NCBI GenBank assembly: GCA_017442765.1
Contig: JAFRZC010000222.1
Span: 1-17,788, forward strand
Source: Prevotella sp.
Lineage (GTDB): Bacteria > Bacteroidota > Bacteroidia > Bacteroidales > Bacteroidaceae
Length of the DNA stretch: 17,788 nucleotides
Direction of reading: 5' to 3'
The position numbers and the translations under genes are program-made. Of this stretch, positions 13,532-17,788 are shown in pieces. The notes beneath the pieces were generated by a model. That model was not told where the DNA came from. It saw only the letters and a program-made list of their open reading frames with translations, and made no database searches. Position 1 is the stretch's first letter. The number at the start of each line of letters is the position of its first letter.

Positions 13532-14218
13532 ATGAAAAGAATTAAGTATTTAACGCTTGGTCTTTGCGCTCTGACAATTGTCAGTTGCCAGACATTGAAG
13601 CAGCAGGGTGCCCTCATCGGAGCTGGTGGAGGTGCAGTAGTCGGTGGTATTCTTGGTAATATCATTGGTAAGGACAGTAAGGCAACGGCTATCGGTGCCG
13701 CTATTGGCGGTGCTGTCGGTGCCGGTGCCGGTGCCGTAATTGGCAACCACATGGATAAGGTTCGTGCCGAAGCTGCCGCAGCTGTTCAGAATGCCCGTGT
13801 AGAGGAAGTGACCGATGCCAACGGGTTGAAGATGGTGAAGGTGACATTCGACTCTGGTATTCTCTTCGCCAAGAACAAGGCCGACCTGAATGCCCAGTCT
13901 AAGCAGGACTTGCAGAAGTTCTCTCAGGTGCTGAAGAACAATGCCGATTGCTATGTTGATGTCTATGGCCATACCGATATTACGGGTACGGATGCCATCA
14001 ACAACCCGTTGAGCGAGCGCCGTGCTGCCAGCGTGGTTAACTATCTGAAGTCGCTTGGCGTTAGTGCCGCACAGTTTAAAAATGTTATTGGCAAGGGTAG
14101 CACCGACCCGATAGCCGACAATTCAACACGGGAAGGTCAGCAACTTAATCGTCGCGTGGAGGTTTATCTCTATGCCAGCCCCGAAATGATTGAGAGCGCT
14201 GAGGCTGGAAACCTCTGA
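13532..14218 (+). CDS. OmpA-family lipoprotein with glycine zipper (YiaD-like)
   Basis: 228 residues. Lipoprotein signal with lipobox 'TIVSC' (C19). A glycine-zipper segment at about 26-72 ('GALIGAGGGAVVGGILGNII' and 'AIGAAIGGAVGAGAGAVIG') is likely to insert in or span a membrane. A C-terminal OmpA domain (about 105-220) contains 'VYGHTDITG', 'NPLSERRAASVVNYLKSLGV' and 'NRRVEVYLYA', the peptidoglycan-binding fold that anchors the outer membrane to the cell wall. The TGA stop overlaps the mtgA ATG by one base, indicating translational coupling with a peptidoglycan glycosyltransferase; a shared envelope role is plausible. Confidence 0.92.
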   Translation: MKRIKYLTLGLCALTIVSCQTLKQQGALIGAGGGAVVGGILGNIIGKDSKATAIGAAIGGAVGAGAGAVIGNHMDKVRAEAAAAVQNARVEEVTDANGLKMVKVTFDSGILFAKNKADLNAQSKQDLQKFSQVLKNNADCYVDVYGHTDITGTDAINNPLSERRAASVVNYLKSLGVSAAQFKNVIGKGSTDPIADNSTREGQQLNRRVEVYLYASPEMIESAEAGNL

Positions 14219-14952
14219 TGAAGCTCTTGCGCAAGTGGTTGCGGCGGGTGCTGATATTCTTTTTTGTCAGCACCATTTTAGCCGTCCTCTTCTATCGGTT
14301 TGTCCCTGTATATGCTACTCCCCTCATGTTTATCCGCGCTATTGAGCAGGTAGGTGAGAGGAGAAGCATAGCATGGCACCACGACTGGATGCCCATAGAA
14401 GATATGTCGGCTCACATGCCTGTCGCTGTGATGGCGAGCGAGGACCAGCGTTTCCTGTTGCATCATGGTTTTGACTATGAGGCTATCCAGCAGGCAGCCA
14501 AGCGAAACCGCGAGGAGGGAAAGCGCAAGATGGGTGGCAGCACCATCACCCAGCAGACGGCCAAGAATGTTTTTCTGTGGCCCGGGCGCAGTTGGGTGCG
14601 TAAGGGTTTCGAGGCATATTTCACCGTGTTGATAGAGTTGTTCTGGAGCAAGCAGCGCATCATGGAAGTCTATCTCAATTCGATAGAGATGGGCGATGGC
14701 ATCTATGGCGTGTCGGCAGTTGCCAAGCATCATTTCAAGAAGTCTCCATCCGAGCTGTCGCGTGCCGACTGTGCGCTCATTGCAGCGACGTTGCCCAACC
14801 CCCGCCGCTTCAGTTCCAAGGAGCCCAGCGCCTATATGAAGAAGCGACAGCGACAAATTCAAATACAGATGCAATACATTCCGAGTTTTCCGAAGGAGGG
14901 TCAGGATTACAATCCAGAGACTGTTTCTGGAGGAATCTATAAGAAGAAATGA
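14218..14952 (+). CDS. mtgA: Monofunctional biosynthetic peptidoglycan transglycosylase
   Basis: 244 residues. One N-terminal membrane helix (about 10-30), then a single GT51 domain. Conserved motifs: 'ASEDQRF' (73-79, E75 the catalytic glutamate), 'GGSTITQQTAKN' (107-117), 'RKGFEAY' (128-134), 'KQRIMEVYLNSIEMGDGIYG' (145-164) and 'ALIAATLPNP' (186-195). It polymerises lipid II into glycan strands at the outer face of the inner membrane and has no transpeptidase domain. It overlaps OmpA-like by one base and uvrD by four (ATGA). Confidence 0.95.
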   Translation: MKLLRKWLRRVLIFFFVSTILAVLFYRFVPVYATPLMFIRAIEQVGERRSIAWHHDWMPIEDMSAHMPVAVMASEDQRFLLHHGFDYEAIQQAAKRNREEGKRKMGGSTITQQTAKNVFLWPGRSWVRKGFEAYFTVLIELFWSKQRIMEVYLNSIEMGDGIYGVSAVAKHHFKKSPSELSRADCALIAATLPNPRRFSSKEPSAYMKKRQRQIQIQMQYIPSFPKEGQDYNPETVSGGIYKKK

Positions 14953-17321
14953 ATTTACTCAGCGATCTTAATGAGAGTCAGTGCCGGGCCGTCGAATATT
15001 GCGACGGTCCTCAGTTGGTCATAGCAGGTGCCGGCTCGGGAAAGACACGCGTGCTTACCTATAAGATTGCCTACCTCATAGAGCAGGGAATGAAGCCCTG
15101 GAACATTCTCGCCCTGACGTTTACCAACAAGGCGGCCAAAGAGATGAAAACCCGTATAGGCCGTCTCGTCGGCGAGGAGAATGCCCGCCACATCTATATG
15201 GGAACCTTCCACTCCATTTTTGCGCGCATTCTCCGGGTCGAGGCTTCGTTGTTGGGCTATCAGTCCAATTATACAATCTACGACGAGGCCGATGCCCGTT
15301 CGTTAGTGAAAAACATTATCCGTGAGTTGGAGCTTGACGATAAGATCTATAAACCTTCAACTGTTCAATCTCAGATTTCAAAAGCGAAGAACCAGCTTGT
15401 CAGTGCGGAGAGCTATGCGGCCAATGCCGATGCGCTTGCGCTCGACAGGCAAAGCCGTATGCCAAGGCTGCATGAGATTTATACCATCTATGCCAGCCGG
15501 TGCAAGAGTGCCAACGCCATGGACTTCGACGACCTGCTGCTCAACACCTGGCAGCTTTTTCGCGACCACGACGATGTGCGCCAACGCTATGCCGACAGGT
15601 TTCGCTATGTGCTTGTCGATGAATATCAGGACACCAACCATGCCCAGCAGGCTATCATCCTGCAGCTCACCCGTGAGCATCAGCGGCTGACCGTTGTCGG
15701 CGATGATGCCCAGAGCATCTACGCCTTCCGTGGTGCCAATATCGACAACATTCTGAAATTTCAGCAGGTTTATCCCGACACCCGTCTGTTCAAGCTTGAG
15801 CAGAACTACCGCTCCACCCAGCTCATCGTGCAGGCGGCCAACAGCCTCATCAAGAAAAACCAGTACCAGATACCCAAAGACATCTACAGCCTGGGCAGTC
15901 AGGGCGAGAAACTGCAGCTGCGTCAAGCCTACTCCGACAAGGAGGAGGCCAGCATCGTCTGTAACGAGATACGTCGCATCAGGAAAAAGGAGAAGGGGCA
16001 GTACAGTGACTTCGCTATCCTCTATCGCACCAATGCCCAGAGCCGTTCGTTTGAGGAGGAGTTCCGCCGTCAGGGCATCCCTTATCGCATCTATGGTGGT
16101 ATGAGTTTCTACCAGCGCAAGGAAATCAAAGACGTAATAGCCTACTTCCGTCTCATTGTCAATCCTCACGACGAGGAAGCCTTCCGTCGCATCGTCAACT
16201 ATCCCGCGCGCGGCATAGGTAACACCACGTTGCAGAAAATCAGCGAGGCGGCAGGAAATGCTGGTGTCAGCCTGTGGACTGTTGTCTCTGACCCGGTGGC
16301 TTACGACTTGAGCATCAATGGCGGAACGCTTGGCAAGTTGACAGCATTCAGTCAACTCATCCAGCTTTTTCTGTCGCAAAGCGAGGAAAACGATGCCTAC
16401 CAGTTGGCCGAAATCGTGGTCAAGGACAGTGGCATCCTTGCCGATATCTATTCAGGCAACGACCCCGAAAGTCTGTCCCGCCAGGAGAATTTGCAAGAGT
16501 TGCTGTCAAGTATTCAGGAGTTTGTCTCCATACGCACCGAAGAGGGAATGGCCGATAGAGCCTCTTTGGCAGACTATCTGCAGGAGGTTGCCTTGCTCAC
16601 CGATGCCGACAAGGCCGATGCCGATCCCGACCGCGTCAGTCTGATGACCATTCATGCCGCCAAGGGACTTGAGTACCCCACCGTGTTTGTCGTGGGACTT
16701 GAGGAGAACATCCTGCCTTCAGCCATGTCAGCCGCGTCGCTGCGTGAGCTCGAAGAAGAGCGTCGTCTGCTCTATGTCGCCATCACCCGTGCTGAGTGCC
16801 ATTGCATACTCACCTGTGCGAAGAACCGCTGGAGATATGGAAAGATGGAGTTCGGCTCACCCTCGCGGTTTATCCGCGACATCGACGCGCGGTTGTTAGA
16901 CGTTTCCCTCCCCCTTGGGGGGAGCGAAGGAAGGGCTCTCTCTTCCCGTTGGCAGAATTCCCGTCCTGTTGCCTCGCAGTTCCGCGCTGACCCCAAGCCC
17001 AAAATAACCGCTCCGCGTCGTCCGGAGGAGCGTCCGGTCGATTCTTTTAGCTCCTCGTTCAAAGAAAAACTTGCCTTGGCCGGTGGTCGTTTCAAGCGCG
17101 TGGCACCAACCCGCACGTCATCTCCATCAAAAGGAGCCGGGGGAGGTTTCTCCCTTACCGTCGGCACCGTTATCGAGCATCAGCGCTTTGGTATCGGAAC
17201 AGTCGTGAAGGTTGAGGGCACGGGTGAGAACACCAAAGCCACCATTGAGTTCCGTAACACTGGCACCAAACAGCTTCTCCTCAAGTTCGCCAAATATAGA
17301 ATAGTGCAAAATGAACTATAG
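14949..17321 (+). CDS. uvrD: ATP-dependent 3'-5' DNA helicase, UvrD/PcrA family
   Basis: 790 residues. Q-motif-like LNESQCRAV (7-15), Walker A AGAGSGKT (26-33), motif II VDEYQDTN (about 222-229), motif III GDDAQSIYAFRGA (about 251-263), motif IV EQNYRST, motif V LMTIHAAKGLEYPTVFVVGL, motif VI RRLLYVAITRAE (about 603-614). The C-terminus ends in a small beta domain ('GTVIEHQRFGIGTVVKVEG') like the Tudor-like tail of PcrA/UvrD that binds RNA polymerase. Roles: nucleotide excision and mismatch repair and removal of stalled complexes. Linker residues about 650-735 are longer than usual and contain two glycine/serine-rich segments ('SLPLGGSEGRALSS' and 'SPSKGAGGGFS') encoded by G/C-rich hairpin elements. 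Start ATG overlaps the mtgA stop. Confidence 0.94.
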   Translation: MNLLSDLNESQCRAVEYCDGPQLVIAGAGSGKTRVLTYKIAYLIEQGMKPWNILALTFTNKAAKEMKTRIGRLVGEENARHIYMGTFHSIFARILRVEASLLGYQSNYTIYDEADARSLVKNIIRELELDDKIYKPSTVQSQISKAKNQLVSAESYAANADALALDRQSRMPRLHEIYTIYASRCKSANAMDFDDLLLNTWQLFRDHDDVRQRYADRFRYVLVDEYQDTNHAQQAIILQLTREHQRLTVVGDDAQSIYAFRGANIDNILKFQQVYPDTRLFKLEQNYRSTQLIVQAANSLIKKNQYQIPKDIYSLGSQGEKLQLRQAYSDKEEASIVCNEIRRIRKKEKGQYSDFAILYRTNAQSRSFEEEFRRQGIPYRIYGGMSFYQRKEIKDVIAYFRLIVNPHDEEAFRRIVNYPARGIGNTTLQKISEAAGNAGVSLWTVVSDPVAYDLSINGGTLGKLTAFSQLIQLFLSQSEENDAYQLAEIVVKDSGILADIYSGNDPESLSRQENLQELLSSIQEFVSIRTEEGMADRASLADYLQEVALLTDADKADADPDRVSLMTIHAAKGLEYPTVFVVGLEENILPSAMSAASLRELEEERRLLYVAITRAECHCILTCAKNRWRYGKMEFGSPSRFIRDIDARLLDVSLPLGGSEGRALSSRWQNSRPVASQFRADPKPKITAPRRPEERPVDSFSSSFKEKLALAGGRFKRVAPTRTSSPSKGAGGGFSLTVGTVIEHQRFGIGTVVKVEGTGENTKATIEFRNTGTKQLLLKFAKYRIVQNEL
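16908..16934 (+). repeat. Hairpin plus G-tract element, copy 1, within uvrD
   Basis: CTCCCCC (16908-16914) pairs with GGGGGAG (16918-16924), followed by CGAAGGAAGGG. It encodes 'LPLGGSEGR' in the linker. It resembles short G-rich hairpin repeats scattered in other Bacteroidales genomes (from memory). Confidence 0.5.
17122..17147 (+). repeat. Hairpin plus G-tract element, copy 2, within uvrD
   Basis: CTCC (17122-17125) pairs with GGAG (17133-17136), followed by CCGGGGGAGG. Same layout as copy 1 about 210 bp upstream, in the same orientation, and again in the linker ('SPSKGAGGG'). Confidence 0.45.
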
Positions 17322-17346
17322 GTCAAAAAAATAATCATCTGATACG

Positions 17347-17385
17347 AAAAACAGCCCCACTTTTTATATGAGTAGAGCTGTTTTT
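17347..17385. terminator. Bidirectional terminator after uvrD
   Basis: AAAAACAGC (17347-17355) pairs with GCTGTTTTT (17377-17385), T-run on both exits. It separates the OmpA-mtgA-uvrD operon from the converging LRR-protein remnant. Confidence 0.8.
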
Positions 17386-17401
17386 TATCGCACACTTCGC
17401 T

Positions 17402-17788
17402 TTATTTTTTCACAATCTTCTTGCCGTTGACGATGTAGATACCCTTCTTCTGCCACCTTGCTACCTTGCGGCCCTGCAGGTCATAGACACCTGAGGGAGA
17501 ATCATGCATTATGCGTTCTTCATTATGCATTACATTGATTTCTGTGCCTTCCATCTCTATGATATTGGTAAAATCCTTCCAGCCTTCTGTCGCTTAATAA
17601 AGCTCTTTCGTTCCTTTGGGCACATAGAGGGGGATGTCTCTGTTTAAATAATAGTCCCAACAATAAGAAATAGCAAATGGCTCTTTTATCAACGAGATGA
17701 TTTCGATAAAACCCGTGCTGCCCTCGAATGCGCCACTGCCGATGACAGTCACGGAGCTGGGGATGGTAATAGAAGTCAGGCTCTCGCA
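17402..17788 (-). pseudogene. BspA-like leucine-rich-repeat surface protein, C-terminal part with in-frame stop
   Basis: The minus-strand frame enters from the right window edge as 'CESLTSITIPSSVTVIGSGA', a BspA-type (LRR_5) repeat, continues through 'DIPLYVPKGTKELY', meets TAA (17594-17596), then resumes in the same frame with 'ATEGWKDFTNIIEM' and ends in 'GVYDLQGRKVARWQKKGIYI' and 'VNGKKIVKK' (stop 17402-17404). In relatives the join reads Y-K-(A/S)-T-(E/D)-GW, so AAA to TAA is a single-base nonsense change. The tail is the sorting/anchoring-type C-terminus of many Prevotella surface proteins; losing it would leave the product truncated before this domain. The linker between body and tail is encoded by a heptamer array. 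Confidence 0.85.
17502..17529 (-). repeat. Heptamer array in the LRR-protein linker (4 units)
   Basis: On the minus strand: TGCATAA, TGAAGAA, CGCATAA, TGCATGA. It encodes 'MHNEERIMHD' between the repeat body and the C-terminal tail. The units are AT-richer than elsewhere but keep the seven-base period and the TG start. Confidence 0.7.

Noticed and set aside
14346..14365. GTGAGAGGAGAAGC in mtgA as an eighth heptamer array
   Set aside because: Only one unit matches TGAGAGG and the residues (VGERRS) fit the protein; no period-7 run.
16907..16935. Intrinsic terminator inside uvrD
   Set aside because: The hairpin is G/C-rich but is followed by purines, not T, and lies within an intact reading frame.

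Overview
The window looks like chromosomal DNA from a Bacteroidales bacterium, most likely a Prevotella-type (Prevotellaceae) organism. Reasons: several promoters fit the Bacteroidetes sigma pattern TTTG-N20-TAnnTTTG. Starts are preceded by A-rich leaders rather than strong Shine-Dalgarno sites. The right edge carries a BspA-like leucine-rich-repeat remnant ending in the 'GVYDLQGRKV...GIYIVNGKK' tail common in Prevotella surface proteins. No tRNA, rRNA or CRISPR array was seen.

Layout. 1-2056 is an accessory stretch on the + strand: a truncated phage-like ORF, an HHxxxDG acyltransferase (condensation-domain fold), a coding-like fragment in another frame, and a patch of short tandem and inverted repeats that abuts the 3' end of mnmE. 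The 3' end of mnmE (trmE) is a known integration site for genomic islands elsewhere, so this may be an island border; no integrase is present in the window. 2057-5946 (minus) is a tight four-gene run: PD40 beta-propeller exported protein, nucleoside phosphorylase, DUF486 membrane protein, mnmE. 5947-6334 is a gene-free gap with a promoter, an array of four AT-rich dyads and an intrinsic terminator. 6335-6982 (minus) is an alanine-rich repeat lipoprotein; 7198-7653 (+) is a small two-helix membrane protein. 7690-10034 (minus) is the nfnA-nfnB pair (electron-bifurcating ferredoxin:NADP+ oxidoreductase). 10086-13311 (minus) is an AspT-type transporter behind proS. 13532-17321 (+) is an operon with overlapping genes: OmpA-like lipoprotein, mtgA, uvrD/pcrA helicase. 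The window ends with a converging LRR-protein remnant carrying an in-frame stop codon.

The most unusual signal is a family of degenerate seven-base tandem repeats (units near TGAGAGG, TGAAAAG, TGCATAA) at seven places across 15 kb: twice inside mnmE, twice in the tail of nfnA, once in a leader in register with the ATG, once in the proS-transporter gap, and once in the linker of the LRR remnant. They lengthen coding regions with P/L/T/S/H-rich peptides and, at nfnA-nfnB, appear to have altered the gene junction. A second, hairpin-plus-G-tract element seems to have entered the uvrD linker twice.
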